Assembly (NCBI GenBank): GCA_002419385.1
Contig: DIFZ01000066.1
Coordinates: forward strand, 1 to 64,000
Direction of reading: 5' to 3'
From: Geobacter sp. UBA5735
Lineage (GTDB): Bacteria; Desulfobacterota; Desulfuromonadia; Geobacterales; Geobacteraceae
Length of the DNA: 64,000 nt
Shown here: positions 26,102 to 34,928 of the stretch, piece by piece
Position numbering within the stretch: position 1 is the stretch's first letter
Layout of the letters: each line of letters opens with the position of its first letter
Notes under the pieces: model-generated
What the model was told of the DNA's origin: nothing
Database searches by the model: none
What the model saw: the letters and a program-made list of their open reading frames with translations, nothing else
Translations under genes and position numbers: made by a program

Positions 26102-26820
26102 AGCTTTCCCCTCACCGCTTCCGCGTCCATCGGCTCAGGCACAGTGCTGTCCGCGATGATCCTGCCGTCGCGGAACACGATGTTCCTCTTGGTGAAGGCA
26201 GCCACATCCGGTTCGTGGGTAACCATGATTATGGTGATCCCCTGCCTGTTCAGCTTCTGGAAGAGCGCCATGATCTCGACGCTCGTTACCGAGTCCAGGT
26301 TACCGGTAGGTTCGTCAGCGAGTATTATGGCCGGGTCGTTGACGAGTGCGCGTGCGATCGCCACCCGCTGCTGCTGCCCTCCGGACAGCTGGTTGCTGGA
26401 ATGGCCGGCGCGCTCGGCAAGCCCTACCAGAGCCAGTGCTTCCATGGCCCGATCCTTCCTCATGCCCGACGGGACCCTGCCGTAAACCAGCGGCAGCTGG
26501 ACATTGTCCACGGCAGAAGTCCTGGCCAGCAGGTTGAACCCCTGAAAGACGAAGCCGATTTTTCTGTTGCGGATCTCGGCAAGGGCATCGCGCGACAGCC
26601 CCTGGACGTGATCCCCTCCCAGCCAGTAGTCACCCGACGTCGCGGTATCCAGGCAGCCCAGAATGTTCATGAAGGTCGATTTGCCGCTTCCCGAAGCTCC
26701 CATGATCGCCACGAAATCCCCGCTCGCGACAGAAGCGGAAACGCCCTTGAGAGCCTCTACTCGCTGTTCTCCCATCGTGTAGACCTTGGTTACGTCATGC
26801 ACGCGGACGACATCTTCCAT
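26098..26820 (-). CDS. MacB/LolD-type ABC transporter ATPase
   Basis: The 240-residue ATPase has Walker A GASGSGKST (residues 40-48 approximately), signature LSGGQQQRVAIARA, Walker B IILADEPTGNLD and the switch histidine in VTHEP. It belongs to the LolD/MacB/FtsE group that powers type VII ABC systems. Its ATG follows directly on the stop codon of the membrane fusion gene, and its own stop overlaps the permease start. Confidence 0.9.
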   Translation of the reverse strand: MEDVVRVHDVTKVYTMGEQRVEALKGVSASVASGDFVAIMGASGSGKSTFMNILGCLDTATSGDYWLGGDHVQGLSRDALAEIRNRKIGFVFQGFNLLARTSAVDNVQLPLVYGRVPSGMRKDRAMEALALVGLAERAGHSSNQLSGGQQQRVAIARALVNDPAIILADEPTGNLDSVTSVEIMALFQKLNRQGITIIMVTHEPDVAAFTKRNIVFRDGRIIADSTVPEPMDAEAVRGKL

Positions 26821-28017
26821 TTAAAACCTCGGCCCCATGCTCCGGTTGGTTTGCGCAGACTTTTGCTTCTTCTGCACCTGTTCGATGATGAGCGCCTGCC
26901 CTTCGCGCAGATTTCCCGAAACCAGCTCCACGAACGTATCATCAGACACACCGGTTTTCACGGAAACAGGCACGGGTTTGCGGTCGCGCAGCACGTAGAC
27001 CTGCTGGCCTGCAGGCCCGGACGGACGGCCCGTTCTGCCGGCGTTCCGCGCACCGGATTCCCCACGGGGCTCCCTGGGCTTGAATCGCAGAGCCGCTCCG
27101 GGAATTTTCACCACGTTTTCCTTTTTCATGACCTCGACCGCAACATTGGCCGTCATGCCCGGCTTCAGCTTGAGCCCTTCGTTGTCCACGGTCACGATGA
27201 CATCATAGGTAACCACATTCTGCGTGATGATCGGGGCATTCCTGACCTGGGCGACCACCCCCCCGAATTCCGTTTCCGGGTAGGCGTCAACCGAAAACAC
27301 GACCGGCTGCCCGACCTGGATCTTGCCGATATCGGCCTCGTCAACGCTGGTATTGATCTGCATCTTGGTCAGGTCCTGGGCGATCGTGAACAGGGTCGGC
27401 GTCTGGAAAGAGGCGGCAACCGTCTGGCCCACATCCACGTTCCGGGAAACCACAATGCCGTCAACCGGCGACTTTATCGTCGCATACCGGAGATTTGTCT
27501 GTGCCTGCCGGTACGCGCCGAGTGTCTGCTGCACGCTTGCTTCAGCCGCTCTCACCGCTGCCCCGGTTTCCCGGAACCTGGTTTCGGCGCCATCGAAATC
27601 GGCTTGGGAAACCACGCCATCGCTGACCAGTTGCCGGTTTCTCTCCATCGTTCTCCGGGCATCCACCAGAGTTGCTCTCGCTTTGGCAAGGTTGGCCAGC
27701 GCCGATTGGTAGCTCCCGCCGCTCTGCTGGACCTGTGAAGTAAAAATCGACGGGTCAATCTGGGCAATGGACTGCCCTTTTTTCACCACGCTGTTGTAAT
27801 CGACGAAGAGCTTCTGGATCGTCCCGGACACCTGCGTGCCCACCTGGACGGTGATCACGGCGTTCAGCGTACCAGTGGCGGTCACAGTCGACAGGATAGT
27901 GCCGCGTTCGACCTTGCCCATCCGGTAGGAAGGTTTCGGCGCGCTCTTCAGAAAAAGAAACACTCCGGCTGCCAGAATCGCGACGGCAACCGCACCTGCA
28001 ACAAGATAACGTTTCAT
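26821..28017 (-). CDS. MacA-like periplasmic membrane fusion protein
   Basis: The 398-residue protein starts at the ATG at 28017 after GAGGCAGACA and has an N-terminal membrane anchor (KRYLVAGAVAVAILAAGVFLFL). It shows lipoyl halves (VQVGTQVSGTIQKLFVDYNSVVKKGQ; TIKSPVDGIVVSRNVDVGQTV), a helical hairpin (about 80-165) and beta-barrel and membrane-proximal domains. A Gly/Arg-rich insert around residues 315-340 (REPRGESGARNAG) is unusual for MacA. With the ATPase, permease and TolC-like genes it forms a complete tripartite efflux pump. Confidence 0.9.
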   Translation of the reverse strand: MKRYLVAGAVAVAILAAGVFLFLKSAPKPSYRMGKVERGTILSTVTATGTLNAVITVQVGTQVSGTIQKLFVDYNSVVKKGQSIAQIDPSIFTSQVQQSGGSYQSALANLAKARATLVDARRTMERNRQLVSDGVVSQADFDGAETRFRETGAAVRAAEASVQQTLGAYRQAQTNLRYATIKSPVDGIVVSRNVDVGQTVAASFQTPTLFTIAQDLTKMQINTSVDEADIGKIQVGQPVVFSVDAYPETEFGGVVAQVRNAPIITQNVVTYDVIVTVDNEGLKLKPGMTANVAVEVMKKENVVKIPGAALRFKPREPRGESGARNAGRTGRPSGPAGQQVYVLRDRKPVPVSVKTGVSDDTFVELVSGNLREGQALIIEQVQKKQKSAQTNRSMGPRF

Positions 28018-28378
28018 TGTCTGCCTCGAAAAGGGAAGGAGGGCCGCACCGCAAAAAGATACTCCCTGAATGCGGCCTATGATCAATTGCACACATATTC
28101 ACCTGATTGTCAATCGGATCGGCACGATACGCGCCGTCTCCCGGCTCTTCATAACGCACGGCAGCCGGCACTGTTGACAAGCAAAACGTCCGGAATGGCA
28201 TACCGAACCAGGTCCGCAACTCCCTTGCATAGCGAGTTTCCGGCCCGAAACCGTCATATCGTAAAATATACTGTTTACATTCTTTTCAAAGAAAGAAATT
28301 TACGCTACTGTGAGATTGAAGACAGCGGTTCGTCATGCCGTTCCTGCTGTCCAGTTACGCGACCGTATCGAGGATCAC
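28018..28378. other. Divergent regulatory region between the efflux operon and a phosphatase gene
   Basis: No gene is supported. It must hold promoters in both directions. Visible elements are TTGACA on the minus strand (28109-28114) before the macA-like gene and an AT-rich patch with a partial palindrome GTAAA-N8-TTTAC at 28261-28278. A clear regulator site could not be assigned. Confidence 0.4.
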
Positions 28379-29047
28379 ATGCCTGCCCGTCGTTTCGTCG
28401 TACCTGACATCCATGGCTGCGCCCGCACTTTTTCAGCGCTCCTTGAGAAAATCCTCAACCTGAGGCCGGCCGACACACTCTTCCTTCTGGGTGATTATAC
28501 TGACCGGGGACCCAGGAGCAAGGAGGTAGTCGACCGCATCATGGACCTGAGAAAAAAGGGGCAGGCAGTCCACACGCTGCGGGGAAATCACGACGACATG
28601 CTCGTCCGGTCATGCGGGAATCCGGAATACCTCAGGGTCTGGCTTCTCAACGGCGGAGGGACGACCCTGACGAGTTTCGGCGTTGAAGATCCGTGCCAAA
28701 TCCCCCCGGTGTACCGCTCTTTCTTCTCCAGATTGCCGTTCTTTCTCGAGCTGGATGACTTCATACTGGTCCATGCAGGTCTCAACCTGCAGACGCCAGA
28801 CCCTTTCACCGACACGGAAGCCATGCTCTGGAGCCGCTCCTTCACCGCAGATCTCCACCGCACCAGGGGAAAAACCATTATTTCCGGACACACACCAGTG
28901 TCCAGAGAAACGATACGGGAGAGCCTCGGCACCGGCCATATCCTGCTGGACAACGGCTGCGTGTATTCCAGCCAGCCAGGGCTGGGTACGCTGGCAGCCC
29001 TTGAGCTCGACACACTGTCCCTTTATTTCATGAAAAATATTGATTGA
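28379..29047 (+). CDS. Calcineurin-type protein phosphatase (PrpA-like)
   Basis: The 222-residue enzyme starts at the ATG at 28379 after GAGGATCAC. It holds the serine/threonine phosphatase metal motifs PDIHGCART, GDYTDRGPRSKEV, RGNHDDM, a VHAG histidine and SGHTP. Its size and the DIHG form match bacterial PrpA/PrpB or ApaH-like enzymes. Protein phosphatase activity is likely, but diadenosine tetraphosphate hydrolysis is an alternative. A YjbQ gene follows 24 bases downstream, probably in the same transcript. Confidence 0.85.
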   Translation: MPARRFVVPDIHGCARTFSALLEKILNLRPADTLFLLGDYTDRGPRSKEVVDRIMDLRKKGQAVHTLRGNHDDMLVRSCGNPEYLRVWLLNGGGTTLTSFGVEDPCQIPPVYRSFFSRLPFFLELDDFILVHAGLNLQTPDPFTDTEAMLWSRSFTADLHRTRGKTIISGHTPVSRETIRESLGTGHILLDNGCVYSSQPGLGTLAALELDTLSLYFMKNID

Positions 29048-29071
29048 CCAGCTTATGGGAAGGAGCTTTTC

Positions 29072-29488
29072 ATGAAGCACTATCGAAAAGAACTCTGGTT
29101 CGAAATCAGCAAGAGGCGGGATTTCATCAACATTACCCATCAGGTCCGCGAATGTGTCCAGGAAAGCGAGATCGGCAACGGCCTGCTGCTGTGCAACGCC
29201 ATGCATATCACCGCAAGCGTCTTCATCAATGACGACGAACCGGGCCTGCATCTTGACTTCGAGGAATGGCTGGAGATGCTTGCCCCAGAAAAGCCCTATT
29301 CCCAGTACCACCACAACGGGTGCGAAGACAACGCCGACGCACATCTGAAGAGGACCATCATGGGTCGGGAAATCGTCGTGGCCATTACTGACTGCGATCT
29401 TGACCTGGGCCCATGGGAACAGATCTTTTACGGCGATTTCGACGGCAAAAGAAAGAAGCGGGTCCTGGTCAAGATAATCGGCGAATAA
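29072..29488 (+). CDS. YjbQ/UPF0047 family protein
   Basis: This 138-residue protein belongs to UPF0047/YjbQ, a small trimeric family; some members show weak thiamine phosphate synthase activity. The conserved parts are ITHQVRECVQESEIGNG, ITASVFINDDEPGLHLDFEEWL, and the C-terminal GPWEQIFYGDFDGKRKKRVLVKIIGE with conserved His and Glu residues. GGAAGGAGCTTTTC precedes the ATG. It is convergent with the DUF2156 gene, 33 bases away. The true role is not established. Confidence 0.9.
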   Translation: MKHYRKELWFEISKRRDFINITHQVRECVQESEIGNGLLLCNAMHITASVFINDDEPGLHLDFEEWLEMLAPEKPYSQYHHNGCEDNADAHLKRTIMGREIVVAITDCDLDLGPWEQIFYGDFDGKRKKRVLVKIIGE

Positions 29489-29521
29489 CTGCCTCGGGGC
29501 AGGTCGCTGCCGCACGGAACA

Positions 29522-30406
29522 CTAGCTCAGGTGCCGTATACGGAATTTCTCCACCATTTCGACCGGGTGATAGGAAAGCTTGGCCCTCCGCAGATTCGGT
29601 TCGCCCAGATCCTGTTCACGATTCACGAATACACAGTCCGTGAAGCATTTTCTGTTGAATTCCCTGTCCACCAGCTGCGAAACACCTTCCAGGAAAGGGT
29701 CTCCCTTTTCGAAATGGCACACGGAAGTCATGGCATTGAGTCGCTCCCCCAGCGCGAACGCCCTCACTTCCCCCTTGACCAGCACCACCACCCCCTCCAG
29801 ACCGAGCTTTTCAACCATCTCAAGACCTTCCCCGGTTGCACTGGCTTCATGCTCAAGGGAGCTGCTGGCGGAACCAGCATGAGCGCCCGTCCAGACTTCA
29901 AGGACATCGAGTGCCCCTTTCAGGTGCCGGGAGGAATAGGGCTCGACCAGGTATTCATGGCGTGAAGAAAAATAACTGATCCTGTTTTTCTTCTTGTGAA
30001 AGCGGTTCCCCGGCAAATCAGCCAGTTCAAGCCTGCGATGAAGGTAATCATGAGCATCCCGGTCCTCCTCGACCAGCAGATGTTCTGAAGGCGTCATAAA
30101 ACGGCCGATGAATGCCCTGTCCGCCCCGTAAAGGGTAAGTCCGTCCCCCAGAAGGCAGTCCACGGCTGACTGAATGTCACCCGCGAGGGGAGGAAGAAAA
30201 TATGCACTGCCGTCATACCCCCTGCCCAGAATGACGACAGCGTCGCCACAACTGGTGATACGGTAGTCGTGAGCATGACGGAACAGGAAAATGTTGGCGA
30301 AAGTGAGTTCCGAAACACGGGGCTGCAACCTGCCGAACAGAGCATGCAGCAGCTGCCGGTCTTCCAGGAATACGGCCCTGGAGGCGGGGTATGTTGGAAT
30401 ATCCAT
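29522..30406 (-). CDS. DUF2156 (LPG synthase C-terminal-like) protein
   Basis: The 294-residue soluble protein matches DUF2156, the GNAT-like domain found at the C-terminus of MprF lysyl-phosphatidylglycerol synthases. I chose the ATG at 30406 (GAGGGTCCTGTC before it); it gives the normal family N-terminus DIPTYPASRAVFLEDRQLL. Typical blocks are the ANIFLFRHAHDYRI segment, FHKKKNRISYF, and FLEGVSQLVDREF near the end, and the C-terminus is FRIRHLS. It lacks the membrane half of MprF, so the acyl donor and acceptor are unknown. Confidence 0.8.
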   Translation of the reverse strand: MDIPTYPASRAVFLEDRQLLHALFGRLQPRVSELTFANIFLFRHAHDYRITSCGDAVVILGRGYDGSAYFLPPLAGDIQSAVDCLLGDGLTLYGADRAFIGRFMTPSEHLLVEEDRDAHDYLHRRLELADLPGNRFHKKKNRISYFSSRHEYLVEPYSSRHLKGALDVLEVWTGAHAGSASSSLEHEASATGEGLEMVEKLGLEGVVVLVKGEVRAFALGERLNAMTSVCHFEKGDPFLEGVSQLVDREFNRKCFTDCVFVNREQDLGEPNLRRAKLSYHPVEMVEKFRIRHLS

Positions 30407-30628
30407 GACAGGACCCTCAAACAAGAAGCATTGCAGAGCCGTAAACTTCGTCAGGCAATAAACCGGAAAACAGCATGAAAAGCAGAAACGGAAAAACCGG
30501 CGCAGGCATGAACGGTCAGGGTCATTGCCAGTTGCCTGGCACACCCTGCCTCGGTTCTTTGCCGCACGCCGGTTTTTCCGGAGAAGAGCATTTTCGGCCC
30601 CATGACAGCGGCCGTTTCACACGACACC

Positions 30629-30784
30629 CTATCCTATAAGAAAATTATGCCGCCTTGCCCTGTTGGAAAGGATGGTCGGATCGAGCAGTTCACCACACCC
30701 GGTGCATTTCCATGCATAAAAAGATCGTACATAATCATAATACTTTTCTGAAAACATCAGCCCTCTGCATTTCGGACATTGCAT
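30629..30784 (-). CDS. 51-residue zinc-ribbon protein
   Basis: This small frame starts at an ATG preceded by GGGGGAGGGATCGTC, a very strong ribosome binding site, and ends at TAG. The sequence begins QCPKCRGLMFSEKYYDYVRS and contains CTGCGELLDP, so two CxxC pairs 20 residues apart form a zinc ribbon, with a basic C-terminal tail. It lies alone between the DUF2156 gene and comEA. I recognise no specific family; small proteins of this kind often bind nucleic acid or modulate transcription. The function is unknown but coding is well supported. Confidence 0.8.
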   Translation of the reverse strand: MQCPKCRGLMFSEKYYDYVRSFYAWKCTGCGELLDPTILSNRARRHNFLIG

Positions 30785-30920
30785 GACGATCCCTCCCCCT
30801 GTCGAAATAAAAATACATGTATGGAGAAAGATTCATCATATGTGCCAATATGCCTGCACAAAAAACACTTCCTGATTCCTCCAGACCACCAGGAACTTAA
30901 CTGTCTGTTTTTACGCAGCG

Positions 30921-31496
30921 TTATGGATCAGCAAAATAACTCCTGATGAGCTTCATGCGCGCGGCTCCCATACCCGGAACACGTTTGAGATCTGCCACCG
31001 AGGCAAAATCGCCATTTATTTGACGGTACTCGACCAGCTTTTTCGCTGTCCCGGGCCCGAGTCCCGGCAGACACTCCCAATCAGACTGGCTCATCCGGTT
31101 CAGGTCAAGCGGTATCCCCAGGAGCAATTTCTCCTCAGCCCCCATCTCTTTCCTTTTAATTTCAACAGATTTGTCATCTTTTACCTGGATCTCGACAACC
31201 TCTCCGCTGCGCAGCGGAGGTGACGGCCGGTATGCACCGGAGCTCATTGGCGCAGCAGCGAAAAACGCCATTATATTGACGCCGGCACCTCCTACAGCTG
31301 CAGGAAACCGATAAACCCCTGGTTTTCCGACATTTCCACATATCCGCACCGTCACTGCGGCGGAATCGTAAGCCGTCTCCGGAAAAAAAGACACGGCACC
31401 CCCAACCGGAGAGACGCCGTGCCTATCAAACAAGAGTGCACTAGAAAAAACCGCCATTGCCAGCCAGATTATGAAACGCCTGCCGCGTTCGATCAC
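30921..31496 (-). CDS. comEA: ComEA-like DNA-binding helix-hairpin-helix protein
   Basis: The 191-residue protein has an N-terminal membrane anchor (FIIWLAMAVFSSALLF), an SLBB-like segment (VRICGNVGKPGVYRF) and a C-terminal ComEA helix-hairpin-helix pair (LDLNRMSQSDWECLPGLGPGTAKKLVEYR ... VADLKRVPGMGAARMKLIRSY). Such proteins bind double-stranded DNA in the periplasm during DNA uptake. The start is GTG in a GTGA overlap with the cimA stop. No other competence gene is nearby, so its role in uptake is inference. It is the last gene of the acpS-lysC-cimA operon. Confidence 0.85.
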   Translation of the reverse strand: MIERGRRFIIWLAMAVFSSALLFDRHGVSPVGGAVSFFPETAYDSAAVTVRICGNVGKPGVYRFPAAVGGAGVNIMAFFAAAPMSSGAYRPSPPLRSGEVVEIQVKDDKSVEIKRKEMGAEEKLLLGIPLDLNRMSQSDWECLPGLGPGTAKKLVEYRQINGDFASVADLKRVPGMGAARMKLIRSYFADP

Positions 31497-33079
31497 TTTT
31501 TGCCCGGTTCGGCCTCCTCGCCCTTGTCAAGCTTGTACTCTATGCTGTCAATCAGGGCCTGGTAGGAAGCATCAATTATGTTGTCCGACACTCCGACAGT
31601 CCCCCAGCGGTTTTCCCTGTCGCCAGACTCTATCAGAACCCTGGTTACAGAAGCGGTTCCCTGCCCAGCAGGGAGAACTCGTACCTTGTAGTCATGAAGC
31701 TTTACCTCCCTGAGCCGGGGGTAGAATTTTTCCAAGGCCTTTCTCAGCGCGTTGTCCAGCGCATTGACCGGCCCGTTGCCTTCAGCTGCCGTGTGTTCAA
31801 TCTTCCCACCGACCTTGACCATGATCGTGGCTTCCGTGACAGGTTTCTGGTCTTCCTGGCGCTTTTCGTCGATGACGCGGAAACCGAGGACGGTAAAGAA
31901 CTTGCGATGGGTGCCGAGTGCCCGCTTCATCAGGAGTTCGAATGACGCCTCAGCCCCCTCGAACTGGTAACCCCGGTTCTCCAGATCCTTTATGTTGTCC
32001 AGGATCTCCATGGTAACCGGGTCCTTGCTGTCCAGGTTGATGTCGAACTCCTGTGCCTTTGCCAGGATATTGGAGCGGCCGGACAGATCGGACACCAGAA
32101 CCCGGGTGGTGTTTCCCACCAGCTCCGGCCTGATATGCTCGTACGTCTCCGGATGGCGCTGTATGGCGCTCACATGGACCCCGCCCTTGTGGGCGAAGGC
32201 GGATTTGCCCACATAGGGCTTGTGCTTGTCCGGAGTAAGGTTGGCCAGCTCATACACGAAACGGGAAAGCTCCGACAGTTTCCTGAGCTGTTCGTCGCTG
32301 ACACAGTCACGGCCCATCTTCAACTTGAGGGCAGGGATGATCGAGCAGAGATTTGCATTGCCGCACCGTTCACCGAATCCGTTAATGGTCCCCTGAACAT
32401 GCACGACACCGCTCTGGACGGCACTCAAGGTATTGGCAACGGCACACTCGGAATCATTGTGCGTATGGATGCCGAGCGGTGTGGTGATTTTCCGGCGAAC
32501 AGCTTCCACGATAGCCGCCACTTCGAACGGCATGGTCCCGCCGTTGGTGTCGCACAGGACGATGCAATCAGCCTTCGCATCCTGGGCCGCCACAAGTGTC
32601 TTGATGGCATACTCGGGATTAGCCTTGAAACCGTCGAAGAAGTGCTCCGCATCGTAAAACACCTCATCGACATGCCCCTTGAGATAGGCAAGGGAGTCAT
32701 GGATCAGGTCAAGGTTCTCCTGGAGCGAGATGCGCAAAGCCTCGCGAACCTGGAAATCCCAAGTCTTGCCGAAGATGGTGACCACATCGGGCTCGGCCTG
32801 GATCAGGGTACGGATGTTCTGGTCCTTGTCCGGGGTGGTCTTTGCCCTGCGGGTGGAACCGAAGGCGGCAATCCTTGCCTGCCCCAGCTTTTCACGCTTG
32901 ATATCCCTGAAAAAAGCCACATCCTTGGGATTGCTTCCGGGCCATCCGCCCTCGATGTAATGAATGCCCATCTCGTCCAGCTTGCGGGCAATGCGGATTT
33001 TATCCTCTACCAGGAGCGCAATGTCCTCAGCCTGGGTTCCGTCCCGGAGCGTGGTATCATACAGTTTTATCAGGCTCAT
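31493..33079 (-). CDS. cimA: (R)-citramalate synthase
   Basis: CimA condenses pyruvate and acetyl-CoA to citramalate, the threonine-independent way to 2-oxobutanoate and isoleucine. The 528-residue protein has the LeuA/CimA TIM-barrel start with LYDTTLRDGTQAED at 6-19, metal-binding GIHTHNDSECAVANT, the NGFGERCGNA block and a C-terminal LeuA allosteric domain (about 395-510). The GWPGSNPKDV block and length fit the CimA-type rather than LeuA. GAGGGTGAAAC precedes the ATG. It sits between lysC and comEA and overlaps comEA by 4 bases. Confidence 0.93.
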   Translation of the reverse strand: MSLIKLYDTTLRDGTQAEDIALLVEDKIRIARKLDEMGIHYIEGGWPGSNPKDVAFFRDIKREKLGQARIAAFGSTRRAKTTPDKDQNIRTLIQAEPDVVTIFGKTWDFQVREALRISLQENLDLIHDSLAYLKGHVDEVFYDAEHFFDGFKANPEYAIKTLVAAQDAKADCIVLCDTNGGTMPFEVAAIVEAVRRKITTPLGIHTHNDSECAVANTLSAVQSGVVHVQGTINGFGERCGNANLCSIIPALKLKMGRDCVSDEQLRKLSELSRFVYELANLTPDKHKPYVGKSAFAHKGGVHVSAIQRHPETYEHIRPELVGNTTRVLVSDLSGRSNILAKAQEFDINLDSKDPVTMEILDNIKDLENRGYQFEGAEASFELLMKRALGTHRKFFTVLGFRVIDEKRQEDQKPVTEATIMVKVGGKIEHTAAEGNGPVNALDNALRKALEKFYPRLREVKLHDYKVRVLPAGQGTASVTRVLIESGDRENRWGTVGVSDNIIDASYQALIDSIEYKLDKGEEAEPGKK

Positions 33080-33141
33080 GTTTCACCCTCTCCCCTGTGG
33101 TGCGCCATTCGAGGCGAAGCAGGCGGACAGCAGCCGGCAGG

Positions 33142-34374
33142 CTACTCTGGCTTCACGTCCTTGTTGGCCAGTCCGAACGCATCGTGCAGCACCCTGACTG
33201 CCAGTTCGGTATATTTCGCATCAATAACAACCGAAACCTTGATTTCCGACGTGGAGATCATCTGGATGTTGATCCCCTCTTTCGCCAGGGTCTGGAACAT
33301 TTTCGTCGCAACACCGGCATGGCTCCTCATGCCCAGGCCGACGACGGAAACCTTGGAGATGCTCTCGTCGGTCTGGATGTCCCGCGCATTTATTTTTTCC
33401 GCCACTTCCCCGGTAATCATCAGGGCTTTTTTGAAGTCGGCCTTGCAAACGGTGAACGTAAAGTCGGTTGAACCGTCCTCACTGACATTCTGTACAATCA
33501 TGTCTACGGAAATGTTGGCATCGGCAAGGGGGAGGAGGATGCTTGCCGCGATACCGGGCTTGTCCGGCACCCTTCTTACGGCTATCTTGGTTTCATCCTT
33601 GGCATAGGTAATTCCAGAGACGAGAATCGACTCCATTTTTTTATCCTCCTTGGTAACCAGTGTTCCCGGATTGTCATTGAAGCTCGAGCGGACATGCACG
33701 TCAACGCTGTATTTCTTGGCAAACTGCACGGAGCGTATCTGCAGGACCTTGGCGCCGAGGCTGGCCAGCTCCAGCATCTCGTCGTAGGAAATCCTCTCGA
33801 TCTTCCGGGCATCGGAGCAGAGATTGGGATCGGTCGTGTAGACCCCGTCAACATCGGTGTAGATCTCGCACACATCCGCCTTGAGTGCTGCCGCGAGAGC
33901 CACCGCGGAAGTGTCGGAGCCGCCCCGGCCAAGGGTTGTGATATTGCCGCCCGAGTCCACACCCTGGAAACCCGCAGCAATGATTATGGTACCCTCTTCC
34001 AGGTCCTTGCGCATCTTCCTGTCGCTGATCTTTTCGATCCGGGCCTTGCTGTAGGCGCTGTCCGTGGTGATCGGCACCTGGTGGCCAAGGTAGGACTTGG
34101 CCTTGTAGCCCATGGATTTGAGGCACATGGCCAGCAGGGCAACCGTCACCTGCTCGCCCGATGACACCAGCACATCGTATTCGCGCGTATCGGGAAACTC
34201 GCAGATCTCGTTGGCGAGCGCGACCAGTTTGTTGGTTTCCCCCGACATGGCGGAAACCACGACCACCAGAGAGTTGCCCTCGTCGTAGACCCGGGCGACC
34301 CGCGAGGCGACATTGCGGATACGGTCGACACTGCCCACCGACGTTCCGCCGTACTTCTGAACTACAAGAGCCAT
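33142..34374 (-). CDS. lysC: Aspartate kinase
   Basis: This 410-residue enzyme phosphorylates aspartate, the first step to lysine, threonine and methionine. The kinase domain starts VVQKYGGTSVGS (residues 4-15), includes TLGRGGSDTSAVALAAAL, and is followed by two ACT domains (about 270-400) that mediate feedback inhibition, with DMIVQNVSEDGSTDFTFTV. AGGAGACTGGAA precedes the ATG. The gene lies 62 bases before cimA and 72 bases after tsaE in the same direction. No lysine riboswitch is visible in the short spacer. Confidence 0.95.
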   Translation of the reverse strand: MALVVQKYGGTSVGSVDRIRNVASRVARVYDEGNSLVVVVSAMSGETNKLVALANEICEFPDTREYDVLVSSGEQVTVALLAMCLKSMGYKAKSYLGHQVPITTDSAYSKARIEKISDRKMRKDLEEGTIIIAAGFQGVDSGGNITTLGRGGSDTSAVALAAALKADVCEIYTDVDGVYTTDPNLCSDARKIERISYDEMLELASLGAKVLQIRSVQFAKKYSVDVHVRSSFNDNPGTLVTKEDKKMESILVSGITYAKDETKIAVRRVPDKPGIAASILLPLADANISVDMIVQNVSEDGSTDFTFTVCKADFKKALMITGEVAEKINARDIQTDESISKVSVVGLGMRSHAGVATKMFQTLAKEGINIQMISTSEIKVSVVIDAKYTELAVRVLHDAFGLANKDVKPE

Positions 34375-34446
34375 TTCCAGTCTCCTGTCAATAAAATTGG
34401 ATTACAACAACATCATCTGCACAGCTTCGGCCGTAAATCGTCGCGG

Positions 34447-34926
34447 TCAAACAGTTTTTTCCGCTTCCGGCAGAAGCTCCAGCAGCAGGTCACGGTAACG
34501 GGAGCCTGCTGCTGAAAGAACCATGCCGCGATCCGTTTCCCCTTCGTGGGTGAAGACGATTCTGAGGTGCTCTTCAGGCAGTTCGGCGCTCAGCCTGTCA
34601 GCCCATTCAACGACACAGGCGCCCCTGCCATAGAAATATTCCTCGAAGCCCAGATCGCGGATATCCGCATCGCCGTCGAGGCGATAAAGATCGAAATGGT
34701 ACAGGGGTATGCGCCCGGCATACTCGTTGAGCAGGGTGTACGACGGGCTGGAAACGCAGACATCAGGTGACACACCGACCCCAAGCGCGATCCCCTGCAC
34801 AAAATGGGTTTTGCCGGAGCCCAGATCGCCGACCAGCGCCACGAAATCTCCCGGCAGGAGGAGCCTGCCGAGCCGTTCGCCCAGGCACACCGTTTCCTGC
34901 GTATTACTGCTGAGAAAGGTGCGCAT
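34447..34926 (-). CDS. tsaE: tRNA threonylcarbamoyladenosine biosynthesis ATPase TsaE
   Basis: The 159-residue protein starts at the ATG at 34926, two bases after the stop of the CBS gene; the longer frame is only the shadow of the CBS gene. It has Walker A GDLGSGKT at 33-40, TLLNEY, and the YHFDLYRL and EWADRL motifs typical of TsaE (YjeE). It supports t6A37 modification of tRNA with TsaB, TsaC and TsaD. Coupling with the CBS gene is tight. Confidence 0.93.
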   Translation of the reverse strand: MRTFLSSNTQETVCLGERLGRLLLPGDFVALVGDLGSGKTHFVQGIALGVGVSPDVCVSSPSYTLLNEYAGRIPLYHFDLYRLDGDADIRDLGFEEYFYGRGACVVEWADRLSAELPEEHLRIVFTHEGETDRGMVLSAAGSRYRDLLLELLPEAEKTV

Positions 34927-34928
34927 CC

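Noticed and set aside
26215..27738. Long plus-strand frame opposite the ABC ATPase and macA-like genes
   Set aside because: Rich in His/Arg/Gly as antisense frames of high-GC genes are, and no initiation signal.
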